Under the pieces are notes generated by a model, which saw only the letters and a program-made list of their open reading frames with translations, was not told where the DNA came from and did no database searches. The position numbers were made by a program, and so were the translations under genes. A DNA stretch of 43,344 nt from an uncultured Pedobacter sp. (lineage in GTDB: Bacteria > Bacteroidota > Bacteroidia > Sphingobacteriales > Sphingobacteriaceae), in the NCBI GenBank assembly GCA_938008555.1, contig CALLKE010000243.1, positions 1-43,344 of the forward strand. The letters run 5' to 3'. Shown piece by piece: positions 1-7,124 of the stretch (position 1 is the first letter of the stretch; every line of letters starts with the position of its first letter).

Positions 1-13
1 GCTTGATGAAGTG
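1..13. repeat. Terminal direct repeat, copy 1 (contig join)
   Basis: The 13 bases GCTTGATGAAGTG at 1-13 are repeated exactly at 43332-43344. Joining the two copies keeps a leftward gene open across the junction and gives a stop that overlaps the next gene's start as ATGA, so this is best read as the overlap of a circular assembly rather than a biological terminal repeat. The unit length is then 43,331 bp. Confidence 0.85.
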
Positions 14-312
14 TAATCGTCACCACTATATGTATGAGTCCAAGTATATGTGTACAATATTGTTGTCCCATCAGATGCGTACTTCTTTGTAACTTCACTA
101 GTGAGTAAATCACCTGTATAAGTAAAATCAGTTCTATAAATTCTATTGGCAGTTATAAATGTTGCTGAATTATAATAAGTTACATACGAAGGAACGTCAC
201 CTGCATATGTAACCTCTTGCCAGTAGCTAACGCCAACTTGTCTAATGGTGTCTGTCACAGGGATCTGTGAAATCTTACCATTAATAAGTGCAAGTGCAGT
301 TTGCTCAGCCAT
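1..312 (-). CDS. Small virion-associated protein, cut by the window edge (108 aa when circularised)
   Basis: The gene starts at ATG 312 (MAEQTALALINGKISQIPV...) and is open to base 1. If the contig is closed into a circle it continues at 43331 and ends with TGA at 43319-43317, giving 108 residues with C-terminus SSSMVIT. The stop overlaps the ATG of the 425-residue gene as ATGA. Its N-terminal pattern (short hydrophobic stretch, then INGKISQ) resembles the start of the decoration-like protein at 939-1448 (LVAGKITQ). The body is Tyr/Thr-rich and probably beta-structured. Lying between decoration-like and fibre-like genes, it is probably a small virion component; no specific function is recognised. 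The start overlaps the end of the GIY-YIG gene by 8 bases. Confidence 0.8.
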   Translation of the reverse strand, partial: MAEQTALALINGKISQIPVTDTIRQVGVSYWQEVTYAGDVPSYVTYYNSATFITANRIYRTDFTYTGDLLTSEVTKKYASDGTTILYTYTWTHTYSGDDYTSSS

Positions 313-874
313 TTACCCTCTTCTTCAGGTGCCCTTGTCTAATCGCCTCTTTGTGTTCTTCGCTTGGTTTTTTGCCAGTCAATGCTTTTCTTACTTTTTC
401 GACGTGTTCTTGGTCTAGCTTCTTACCGGTATTCCACGCTACTTGACCAATATGCGACTCAGAAAGTTTCTTTCTAGTCTCGTCGCTTACTTTGGTACCT
501 TTTCTTAAAAGACCTAATTTTCTTATTTGTTCTAGTTGCTTCGGGGTTCTTTCTATTTTTTTGGAAGTCTTCTGAATCTTTTTCTTTGTTTCTTCAGAGT
601 GCTTATATCCAAACATTTTGTTATAGCCTATGCTTGAATCGTGCGATCTATGAGCTTCTATCTGTCTTTTTTCTTCTTCTCTCGCTTCTGTCTCTGAATA
701 ATGATTAGACAAAAGCTCTATCTTGAAATTATCTATGCCAAATTCTCTAATGTAATCAAACATAGCGCTTCTTGGACTATTGTAGTGTAAACTAAGTCTT
801 TTAAACAAAGTCCCCCTAGTAAATCCAATGTATATTTTGCCATTAGCTAAATTAGTCATTTTGTAAACCTTCAT
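305..874 (-). CDS. GIY-YIG homing endonuclease (free-standing)
   Basis: The N-terminus carries the GIY-YIG nuclease core: KVYKMTNLANGKIYIG at residues 2-17, then an Arg-containing helix (LFKRLS) and a Glu-rich helix near residues 60-72. The second half is made of short basic repeats of the type SEETKKKI, SDETRKKLSESHIG and SEEHKEAIRQG, which match the NUMOD-type DNA-binding repeats of phage homing endonucleases. At 189 residues the length is typical. It sits as a single gene between late structural genes, as such mobile genes do. Its Shine-Dalgarno sequence lies inside a hairpin (877-906), which suggests tight translational control. It should cut a specific intron-less target nearby in related phages and promote its own spread. 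Confidence 0.9.
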   Translation of the reverse strand: MKVYKMTNLANGKIYIGFTRGTLFKRLSLHYNSPRSAMFDYIREFGIDNFKIELLSNHYSETEAREEEKRQIEAHRSHDSSIGYNKMFGYKHSEETKKKIQKTSKKIERTPKQLEQIRKLGLLRKGTKVSDETRKKLSESHIGQVAWNTGKKLDQEHVEKVRKALTGKKPSEEHKEAIRQGHLKKRVNG

Positions 875-876
875 TG

Positions 877-906
877 TGTGTACTCCTTTTAATCAAAGAG
901 TACACA
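877..906 (-). promoter_or_regulatory. Hairpin sequestering the RBS of the GIY-YIG gene
   Basis: TGTGTACTC (877-885) and GAGTACACA (898-906) are perfect inverted repeats of 9 bp; three further T-A pairs extend the stem after a one-base bulge. In the leftward mRNA the sequence AAAGGAGT, the Shine-Dalgarno of the gene starting at 874, lies in the 3' arm and would be paired in long read-through transcripts. Sequence directly shows the pairing; the regulatory role is inferred by analogy with T4 homing endonuclease genes. Confidence 0.75.
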
Positions 907-911
907 TTATA
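906..911 (-). promoter_or_regulatory. Candidate -10 box for the GIY-YIG gene
   Basis: On the minus strand TATAAT reads from 911 to 906, immediately before the 5' arm of the hairpin. A transcript starting 6-8 nt downstream (about 899-901) would lack most of the 5' arm, leaving the ribosome-binding site free. A TTGACA lies at 926-921 but is only 9 nt upstream of the -10 box, too close for a standard -35, so recognition would need an activator or phage factor. Confidence 0.45.
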
Positions 912-938
912 AATAAACATTGTCAAGCAAGTTCGGTG

Positions 939-1448
939 TTAAGCCAGCACGACTACGTCATCAATATCAGTGTCGATTTCTGTAGCAGAAATTGCAGTAC
1001 CTACTAATTGAGAAATCTGTGCGCCACCTGCAAATGTTGGAGGTGTTGCAGTAACACCGCCAGCAGTAGCCAAGAATTGACGAGCACCTGGAGTTAATCC
1101 AGAAAGATCGTTATTAGTTCCTTCAAAATAAACTGTGGCATTGTTACCAGATGTAACCGCATCTAACAAAAATCCGTGAGCTTCTCTAGAGTTTGAATTA
1201 TCAGCCAAACGAACATTTGGAGTACCAGTGTTGTCGTAAATGTTAACGTATTTTCCAGCGCCGATATTCTCAGAGGCTAAAACTAATTTAACATTTGGCC
1301 CAACACCTACAGGCAAAACCGAAACGTCTAATAAACCGTTTGAATCTAGCGCTACGATCTCGCCCGCATCTCCCGCTCCTGCTGAAACTACAGTTGCTTC
1401 TACCTGTGTGATTTTACCAGCTACTAGCTGAAGTGGTTTTTGTGCCAT
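939..1448 (-). CDS. Decoration-like structural protein, paralogue A
   Basis: This 169-residue protein has an N-terminal segment (MAQKPLQLVAGKITQ) resembling the start of the gene at 1-312. From about residue 53 it has a beta-rich domain with the pattern SENIGAGKYVNIYD, REAHGFLLDAV, ATVYFEGT, LSGLTPGARQFL and GGVTATPP. This domain type is widespread in small phage head-decoration, cement and head-fibre proteins. The same pattern is recognisable in the neighbouring gene at 1462-1977, so the two are probably paralogues. Clear Shine-Dalgarno (AAAGGGGAG) precedes ATG 1448. It follows the capsid gene in the late operon and probably attaches to the capsid surface. Confidence 0.8.
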   Translation of the reverse strand: MAQKPLQLVAGKITQVEATVVSAGAGDAGEIVALDSNGLLDVSVLPVGVGPNVKLVLASENIGAGKYVNIYDNTGTPNVRLADNSNSREAHGFLLDAVTSGNNATVYFEGTNNDLSGLTPGARQFLATAGGVTATPPTFAGGAQISQLVGTAISATEIDTDIDDVVVLA

Positions 1449-1461
1449 TATGAACTCCCCT

Positions 1462-1977
1462 TTATAAAGTTATAGGTGAGTCTATGCTCACCATTATTTT
1501 TGTTGCAGTCAAAGCCTTTCCCAAGACGACACTATAGATGTCAGTCGGAAGAGAAGGCGCTATACTTGTAATTGAACCAGTAGTGCTTAAAAATAGCAAC
1601 TCATTTGCAGACCAAGACCAGCTCAAATCTTCTAGGACACCTAGCAAAATAACATCGACAGGATCGTTCGTTACAGCAGAATTTAAAGCTAACCCAATAA
1701 CTAACCCCTCTGCTACTGTCCCATTACTTTTTCCAACGTAAGCTTTCCCATCAGAGGCCTTTACATAAACCGCCTTAAGAGCAGAAATGTTTTCCCCTGC
1801 AGCATACTCAATCCGCAAATAAGGAATCTTAGAAAGCTCAGCATTAAAATCTAAATTAAAATTTCCTTGAGATGGCTCGGTAACAACCAAAGCCGGATCG
1901 GAAGAAGAAATATTTATAGAACCAGCAATGGCCGCAGAACTAGATATCGAACCTATATTCTCGCAATCACTAGACAT
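1462..1977 (-). CDS. Decoration-like structural protein, paralogue B
   Basis: 171 residues. The N-terminal third is Ser/Asn-rich (MSSDCENIGSISSSAAIAG). The C-terminal part from about residue 55 repeats the domain of the next gene: AGENISALKAVYVKASDGK, AEGLVIGLALNSAV, DPVDVILLGVLEDL, then a LFLSTTGSI stretch and a final ALTATKIMVSIDSPI. It starts directly after the stop of the upstream gene and has a strong ribosome-binding site (GGGGAGATAG). A capsid-decorating role is inferred from position two genes after the coat protein and from the shared domain; no catalytic motif is seen. Confidence 0.75.
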   Translation of the reverse strand: MSSDCENIGSISSSAAIAGSINISSSDPALVVTEPSQGNFNLDFNAELSKIPYLRIEYAAGENISALKAVYVKASDGKAYVGKSNGTVAEGLVIGLALNSAVTNDPVDVILLGVLEDLSWSWSANELLFLSTTGSITSIAPSLPTDIYSVVLGKALTATKIMVSIDSPITL

Positions 1978-2397
1978 CTATCTCCCCTTAAAAGTCACAT
2001 ACGCCGTGTCAACATTACCAACGCCTTTTACCTGAACTTTTACAAAGTTTAACACATCTGAAACAGGAGCAGAAAAAACTATTTTTAATGATCCTGCGTT
2101 AATAAACTCATATATCTGATACTCTAGACCAACAATCGTAGACGTCGGACTTTGTATCGGCAAATTATAAAAATCATTTGAAGTAGTGTCATAGGTAGCC
2201 TGCAAACGTATCTGAACACCATTTGCAGCACTCACATTTAACCAGATCCCAATACTCGTAACATCCTGGCAATTTATAAGATGATTTGTAGGTAGATCTT
2301 GCCATGACCCTGTCAAAACCAAAGGGGACGGGGCTCCCTGTACCGGCAGTAAACTTTGAACATTATTATTAGAACTATTTATCAAAATTATTGCCAT
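1978..2397 (-). CDS. Small late structural protein downstream of the capsid gene
   Basis: 139 residues of predicted beta structure. After an N-terminal extension it shows VLTGSWQDLPTN, DVTSIGIWLNV, VQIRLQATYD, and ends NVDTAYVTFKGR. This layout is known to me from small phage proteins encoded next to capsid genes, some annotated as head or tail components, but none with a firm function. The start is odd: ATG 2397 lies in the U-tract of the terminator hairpin after the capsid gene and there is no free Shine-Dalgarno (the purine-rich GAAGAGGGG is in the stem). Translation may be low or coupled to hairpin opening. Confidence 0.7.
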   Translation of the reverse strand: MAIILINSSNNNVQSLLPVQGAPSPLVLTGSWQDLPTNHLINCQDVTSIGIWLNVSAANGVQIRLQATYDTTSNDFYNLPIQSPTSTIVGLEYQIYEFINAGSLKIVFSAPVSDVLNFVKVQVKGVGNVDTAYVTFKGR

Positions 2398-2398
2398 A

Positions 2399-2427
2399 AA
2401 TAAAAAGAGGGGCTCTTAACCCCTCTT
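2399..2427 (-). terminator. Intrinsic terminator after the major capsid gene
   Basis: Inverted repeat AAGAGGGG (2405-2412) and CCCCTCTT (2420-2427), loop of 7, read on the minus strand and followed by TTTATTT. This is a G+C-rich 8-bp stem plus U-tract just after the capsid stop codon at 2437. It probably sets the high ratio of capsid to downstream gene expression. Confidence 0.8.
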
Positions 2428-2436
2428 CCCTCAAGC

Positions 2437-3708
2437 TTAGTAGCTGATTCCGTAAACAACACCACAAGTTGCAGGTTTTCTGAATTCTTGTTCACCAAAA
2501 AGACAGATATCGCAAACTAACTGGTAACCAGAAGCAGAACGAATACGGTAGTATTCTAATCCTTCTGGAGACTTCTTCTTCATGAAGAAACCGTTTGTTC
2601 TGAATGTCATTGCATTCATGTCTAAGAACATGATGATGTCGTCGTCCATTTCCTGAACGCCAACTAATGTAAATGCACCCTTAACACCAACGATTTCAAT
2701 CTCAGTCCATCCGTACTTAGAAATCTTCGGAGTCTTAGCAACCACGCGGTGAATTGATTGACCGCCAGAAACTAAGCCATTCTCGATAGCTTTCATTACA
2801 GAGCCTAAGTGTTTGAAAGACATAACACACTTGTCTGGAGTAGCTGCTTTAGCTTTGATCTTCATAGTAGTCCAAGCATCAAACAACTTATCTAAGATAT
2901 TAGTTGCAGTGATTGAAGCACCAGAAATATTCACAGCTTGTAATGCAGGCCATGCAGTTTTAGTTTGTCCGTGCAATGTAGTAGAACCACCGTTTGCAGA
3001 AGACAATAAAGCAGATCGTGCAGAAATAAAGTTTTCTGTAACAACGCCACCAACTAAAACACCGTCATGATAAAACTTAGCATTCTGAGCAACTGTGTAC
3101 GCAGAAACGTCAGCCGCTGCACCACCACGAGTAAGTGATAATGTAACAGTTGAATCGTTCACGTTAATTGCTGTAACATAAACTGTCGCAGGTACTGAGT
3201 TGTCGTCATCTAAATCAGCTTTCATGCCGATTTCAAAACGATCAATCTTATCAACAACCATGATACCAGTTGCAGCGTTTGTAGCATCAGTTACTTTTGC
3301 AAAGTGAGGACCGCAAAGTAAGTTGATTGATACAGCCATCTTCATGTAGTTCATGAATTCTTCAACTTGATCAGGTAAAATTCTTAAGAAAGATTGCTCA
3401 TTAACACGACCGTCGTGCTGCATGATATCTGTTTCGTTAAATATTAATGATCCCCAAACTTCTTTGTAACCAGTAATAGAACCACGAACATAATCATACT
3501 CAGCAATGTCAGCTTGTGCAGTTAAACCACCAAACTTAACAGAAGAGGCAGCAGCTCCTTGGAATGGAACAACTACGTTTCCACCTTTCCAACCATTATC
3601 CTTTTGGATATTAGTTAGGTACCAATCACGCTGAATTAATTCATCTTTAAATAGATCATTCGGAAGATACTCATTGAGCATATCCTGAAAACTTCTAGTA
3701 GTAGCCAT
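2437..3708 (-). CDS. Major capsid protein
   Basis: 423 residues, directly after a scaffold-like gene and ahead of decoration-like genes, with its own ribosome-binding site (CTAGGAGAAAAA). The N-terminus (MATTRSFQDMLNEYLPNDLF) and the segments GWKGGNVVVPFQGA and FISARSALLS fit an HK97-fold coat protein of a podovirus. The size and the gene order portal (702 aa)-scaffold (323 aa)-coat (423 aa) match the P22 type, although homology to P22 coat cannot be shown by eye. The C-terminal third (MAYWT-free, with GLEYYRIRSASGYQLVCDI) is rich in beta segments and ends FRKPATCGVVYGISY. Identification rests on context, length and family look rather than on a diagnostic motif. Confidence 0.85.
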   Translation of the reverse strand: MATTRSFQDMLNEYLPNDLFKDELIQRDWYLTNIQKDNGWKGGNVVVPFQGAAASSVKFGGLTAQADIAEYDYVRGSITGYKEVWGSLIFNETDIMQHDGRVNEQSFLRILPDQVEEFMNYMKMAVSINLLCGPHFAKVTDATNAATGIMVVDKIDRFEIGMKADLDDDNSVPATVYVTAINVNDSTVTLSLTRGGAAADVSAYTVAQNAKFYHDGVLVGGVVTENFISARSALLSSANGGSTTLHGQTKTAWPALQAVNISGASITATNILDKLFDAWTTMKIKAKAATPDKCVMSFKHLGSVMKAIENGLVSGGQSIHRVVAKTPKISKYGWTEIEIVGVKGAFTLVGVQEMDDDIIMFLDMNAMTFRTNGFFMKKKSPEGLEYYRIRSASGYQLVCDICLFGEQEFRKPATCGVVYGISY

Positions 3709-3730
3709 TTTTTCTCCTAGATACTAAGGT

Positions 3731-4702
3731 CTATCGACCAGTATCGTAAACTTGTTGTTGTAATTTTTTTAAGTCAGCAATTGACTTAACCTTGCTTTGT
3801 ACTGGCGATGAACCAGTCGATTTAATCTTCGGCAAAGTCTCTTTTCTCTGGCTGCTGTCACTACTGCCTGTAGCCGCTTGTTGCTCAGTTGATGGCGGGC
3901 TTGCCATCTGAGATAAACCGTAAGTTTTCACTAAATTTTGCACAACTTCTTCCACTGGAACTGTACGCCCTTCTTGGCGACTCAGTGTCTGACCATGCAT
4001 AATCACAGCGTTTCTAAATGCTCCTTGCGTTCCGGCGCGGGCATCAAACTGCTGCGAAATAGACGAGTAATCTGGCTTCGATAAAGTTGCTTGAAACTCA
4101 TTTACAAACGCATTCGTCTCTTGCTGCTTCTTCCACTCGCGTAACTGCTCGTTCTCCAAAGCTGTCTGAGATAAACGTGTTTTCTCCTGTTCTTGCGCTT
4201 CCATCAACTGACGCTTTGCTGGGTCAGCTTCCAAATACTCAAGTCTTTTTATAGAATATTGCAAAATATCTTCGTCCGTCAATTTAAACGTATTAAAAAA
4301 CGAACCAAGGTCCTTATTTTTCAAGTAAGACCCAACCTGTTTTAAATTATCTAAAACCGGAGCCGTCTGCCCCTTGTAATCGTTATATTCTTTTTCTAAT
4401 TGCTCTCTCTTAGCCTTAACATGATCTAAACCACAAGCTTTCTCGTAAAGCTCTTTAATCTTGGCCTGTTTCTCCTGATCCGTAATCGCAGGTCGCAACC
4501 ACTCGTCAACTTCTTTCTCCTCATCCATAACCTTGAACTTATAGTCCGGGGTCCATGCTGGCGCATCTACAGCTTGCTGGCTCTGCGCACTTTGCGCTTC
4601 TGCTGCACTAGACGCTTGAGCTTCCTGCGCGGAACTGGCTGCCTCCTGTGCTGCAATAGTCTCGTTTGACGTTGATGCTTGTGCTAATGTCTCTTGATCC
4701 AT
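3731..4702 (-). CDS. Capsid scaffolding protein
   Basis: 323 residues of mostly charged helix. It begins with an Ala/Ser/Gln-rich low-complexity stretch to about residue 45, followed by a long E/K/Q-rich helical region (for example EQEKTRLSQTALENEQLREW). It ends in a basic helix (SKVKSIADLKKLQQQ), the arrangement of phage scaffold proteins in which the basic C-terminal helix binds the coat protein. The position between portal and coat genes agrees. No protease motif is seen. Spacing to the coat gene is 22 bases. Confidence 0.85.
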   Translation of the reverse strand: MDQETLAQASTSNETIAAQEAASSAQEAQASSAAEAQSAQSQQAVDAPAWTPDYKFKVMDEEKEVDEWLRPAITDQEKQAKIKELYEKACGLDHVKAKREQLEKEYNDYKGQTAPVLDNLKQVGSYLKNKDLGSFFNTFKLTDEDILQYSIKRLEYLEADPAKRQLMEAQEQEKTRLSQTALENEQLREWKKQQETNAFVNEFQATLSKPDYSSISQQFDARAGTQGAFRNAVIMHGQTLSRQEGRTVPVEEVVQNLVKTYGLSQMASPPSTEQQAATGSSDSSQRKETLPKIKSTGSSPVQSKVKSIADLKKLQQQVYDTGR

Positions 4703-4714
4703 GATTCCTTCTTT

Positions 4715-6823
4715 CTAACCGCTTGCTTGCGGAGTTTTTTGTAACATCGATTGTAACTGCATCGCCTGCGGCGACATCTGCGGCGGCTGGCTTGCCGCGC
4801 GCATTTGATTAGCCATATCGCTAATCACAGCCTGACGCTGACTATTCAGCGCCTCTTGCGTTGATCCCTGCTCATCCATTCTTCCCTTTAACCAAGAAAG
4901 TGCCTCATATGGGAAACTCGCTCTAACTTGCTTAGACGGGTCTTTTGGATCGGGGACCCACATGTCGGATCTAACAAGTGCTCCACCGCTAGGTATGAAC
5001 TGACTGTTAAGAGCCGCTGTATCTTGAATCTTCTTTTGTAATATATTAGAATACAATTGTACGATCTTGACATACATCTGCTGCGCTTGTGGCGGCAAAT
5101 AAGAAAAGTCAGACTGACTCATTCTTGCTGTAAATCTTTTTATAGGATAGTTAGGATCTGCATACTTGTACTCATTAACCAAAGGCAGCTCTCCTCTGTC
5201 CATTGCAAGTATGTCGTTCACAGAGTTATCATACTCACTCGTGAAATCTGCAAACATCTGCTCTTTATTCAAATACGGATCAAGTCTTAGAAACTTTCCA
5301 AGATCCTCTTTCTGTAATTGTCCCGCAGCATATTGAATGTATCTATCAATAGACATCTTCTTGCCAATCCGTGACTCAATGTCCTCACTCTGCGCTTCCA
5401 CTTTTATCTGATAGCAAAGCTTCTGAGAATTTTTAAACTCAGGAATATTTATTATTTCCCCAGTGCCAATATCATAAATTAACGTGTCCTCTTCAATGAA
5501 GTGTCTATACAGCTCCAAAGAAAGCTCCGTCACTTCTATCAAAAATCTCTCAAGCTTTTGCGAATGCATACTGAATCTTGCTTTCCACTTGCTCGAAGTA
5601 AGTAACAAAGCATACGGATCAATCTGTGCTGGTTGTTTCTCCTCAAGCTCCTCTGAAAGCATAGCCACTTGATAAAGCTCTGCAATGATACTGTTAGCAT
5701 ATCCAAGATACTGCTCCCCAGTTCTTCCCGGAATCACCAAAGGACTCTGGCCTGTCACGCTAATCGCGCGTACACCATTCAAATGCCCGCCCGCAGACAT
5801 CTTCCCACCATGCGTAAGCACAAGCTTATCGTCACCTAAAGTGATCTGATGCTCTGCCATCTTCGATCCCACACGGTTTATCTCCACTTGGTACGGCTTA
5901 AGCTGCTTTATGTGACTTCTTCCTCTCGGATGTGTAGGAAATTCGTCAAATAAGCACCATTTTATAGGGAATTTACCAGCCGGAAGCTCCCCGTCTGCAA
6001 GCACTACATTTTGTGTAAATATGTAAAAATAACCGTTCGGATACTCGTAACTTGGCTTATAATAGATCTCTTTTACCAAAACTGTGTTCTTTGAGTCTTT
6101 AAAACCACTATCATCAAACACCAAGTAAGTAGTCTTACCATCTGGCTCTAATTTCTTTAATATATCGTCATCGTCTTTGTAAGTATTCTTCAAAACACTC
6201 ACGTCAACCATTTTATGAAACCCGACCCATTCAGCATCATCAAGGCTTTTTGCATCTTTCGGTCTGAAAACATCAAAACCAAATATCTGCTCATACACTA
6301 AATCGCCAGTCCACAGATCTTTCTCACCGATTGGCTGACCTAACTCATCATACTGAATTTCTTTTTTCTTAAAGTTCCCTTTTTCCCAATCCCAAGATAT
6401 TTTTACAAACACTTCACCAATACCAACAAAGCTAGATACCCAGTCATGAACTTTTTTTGCAAATGTATGACGGTATTTTATGTTGCTCCAAACTTTTCCG
6501 TGAAGCTCTGATGCTTTTTGATCTTTTAATTCTTTTTCATTTTGGGGCGCGATTGCTGTGCCGGGGCTCAATGATACAAATTTATTTATATAGTTTTTGT
6601 AAATTCTGGAAACATGATTTCTCGTTAATCTAATCTTCTGCTCGTTCTCAATTGTCATATTCTCTCGAACATGACTAAGCCACTTCCAATTTTTTCTATT
6701 GTAGTGCTCTCCAGACACAAGCAAAACATTAGATCTCTGTTCTGCAAATACTTCTCTGTCTAATGTAATCCCATCTTCATATGCTTTATTCAACTCTTGA
6801 AGTTTTTGTGCGCTATTGTCCAT
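4715..6823 (-). CDS. Portal protein
   Basis: 702 residues, the length class of P22-like podovirus portals. The N-terminal region contains RSNVLLVSGEHYNRKNWKWL and TRNHVSRIYKNYINKFV, typical of portal proteins near the start of the wing domain. Further on are the conserved-looking FPIKWCLFDEFPTHPRGRS and IKQLKPYQVEINRVGSKMAEH segments of the stem/clip region. The last ~60 residues are Gln/Met-rich and probably disordered or form a barrel-like helix. It would form the dodecameric DNA channel at one capsid vertex, bound by the terminase during packaging and by the adaptor (32376-33092) afterwards. Confidence 0.88.
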   Translation of the reverse strand: MDNSAQKLQELNKAYEDGITLDREVFAEQRSNVLLVSGEHYNRKNWKWLSHVRENMTIENEQKIRLTRNHVSRIYKNYINKFVSLSPGTAIAPQNEKELKDQKASELHGKVWSNIKYRHTFAKKVHDWVSSFVGIGEVFVKISWDWEKGNFKKKEIQYDELGQPIGEKDLWTGDLVYEQIFGFDVFRPKDAKSLDDAEWVGFHKMVDVSVLKNTYKDDDDILKKLEPDGKTTYLVFDDSGFKDSKNTVLVKEIYYKPSYEYPNGYFYIFTQNVVLADGELPAGKFPIKWCLFDEFPTHPRGRSHIKQLKPYQVEINRVGSKMAEHQITLGDDKLVLTHGGKMSAGGHLNGVRAISVTGQSPLVIPGRTGEQYLGYANSIIAELYQVAMLSEELEEKQPAQIDPYALLLTSSKWKARFSMHSQKLERFLIEVTELSLELYRHFIEEDTLIYDIGTGEIINIPEFKNSQKLCYQIKVEAQSEDIESRIGKKMSIDRYIQYAAGQLQKEDLGKFLRLDPYLNKEQMFADFTSEYDNSVNDILAMDRGELPLVNEYKYADPNYPIKRFTARMSQSDFSYLPPQAQQMYVKIVQLYSNILQKKIQDTAALNSQFIPSGGALVRSDMWVPDPKDPSKQVRASFPYEALSWLKGRMDEQGSTQEALNSQRQAVISDMANQMRAASQPPQMSPQAMQLQSMLQKTPQASG

Positions 6824-6829
6824 ATGCTC

Positions 6830-7123
6830 CTACTCGTCAGTGTCTTCCAATTGATCCTGTGCCAGTAATCGCTCGTATTCCATAGGGTCCAATATTCTAA
6901 GCTCATCCAAATGCTGCTCTTCCTGGAGCTTCTTTAGCGCTAGCTTATCTGTTTCCGACAGTTCTTTGCTTTTATTGGCAGAAAACCCGTCTTTTTCTAC
7001 GAAAGTCATCTCAATATGCGTACCTGCTTCGATAACCTTTAACGAACTTAATCCAATCTTGCTTGCAATTCTTCCGCACAGCAATAGTTTTTTCTCCAAA
7101 GTCGAGCTTTTTGTTTTTGCCAC
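6830..7123 (-). CDS. Small protein between terminase and portal genes
   Basis: 97 residues with a GTG start at 7123, one base from the terminase stop, and 6 bases from the portal start. The N-terminal half is basic with a short beta hairpin (GTHIEMTFVEKDG); the C-terminal half is an acidic helix (ETDKLALKKLQEEQHLDELR) ending LEDTDE. Its fixed place between TerL and portal suggests a packaging or head-assembly accessory role, but I recognise no family. Confidence 0.7.
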   Translation of the reverse strand: MAKTKSSTLEKKLLLCGRIASKIGLSSLKVIEAGTHIEMTFVEKDGFSANKSKELSETDKLALKKLQEEQHLDELRILDPMEYERLLAQDQLEDTDE

Positions 7124-7124
7124 C

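Noticed and set aside
906..926. TTGACA + TATAAT as a normal promoter for the GIY-YIG gene
   Set aside because: The spacing is only 9 bases, far from the usual 16-18. The -10 box is kept as a candidate; the TTGACA is not counted as its -35.
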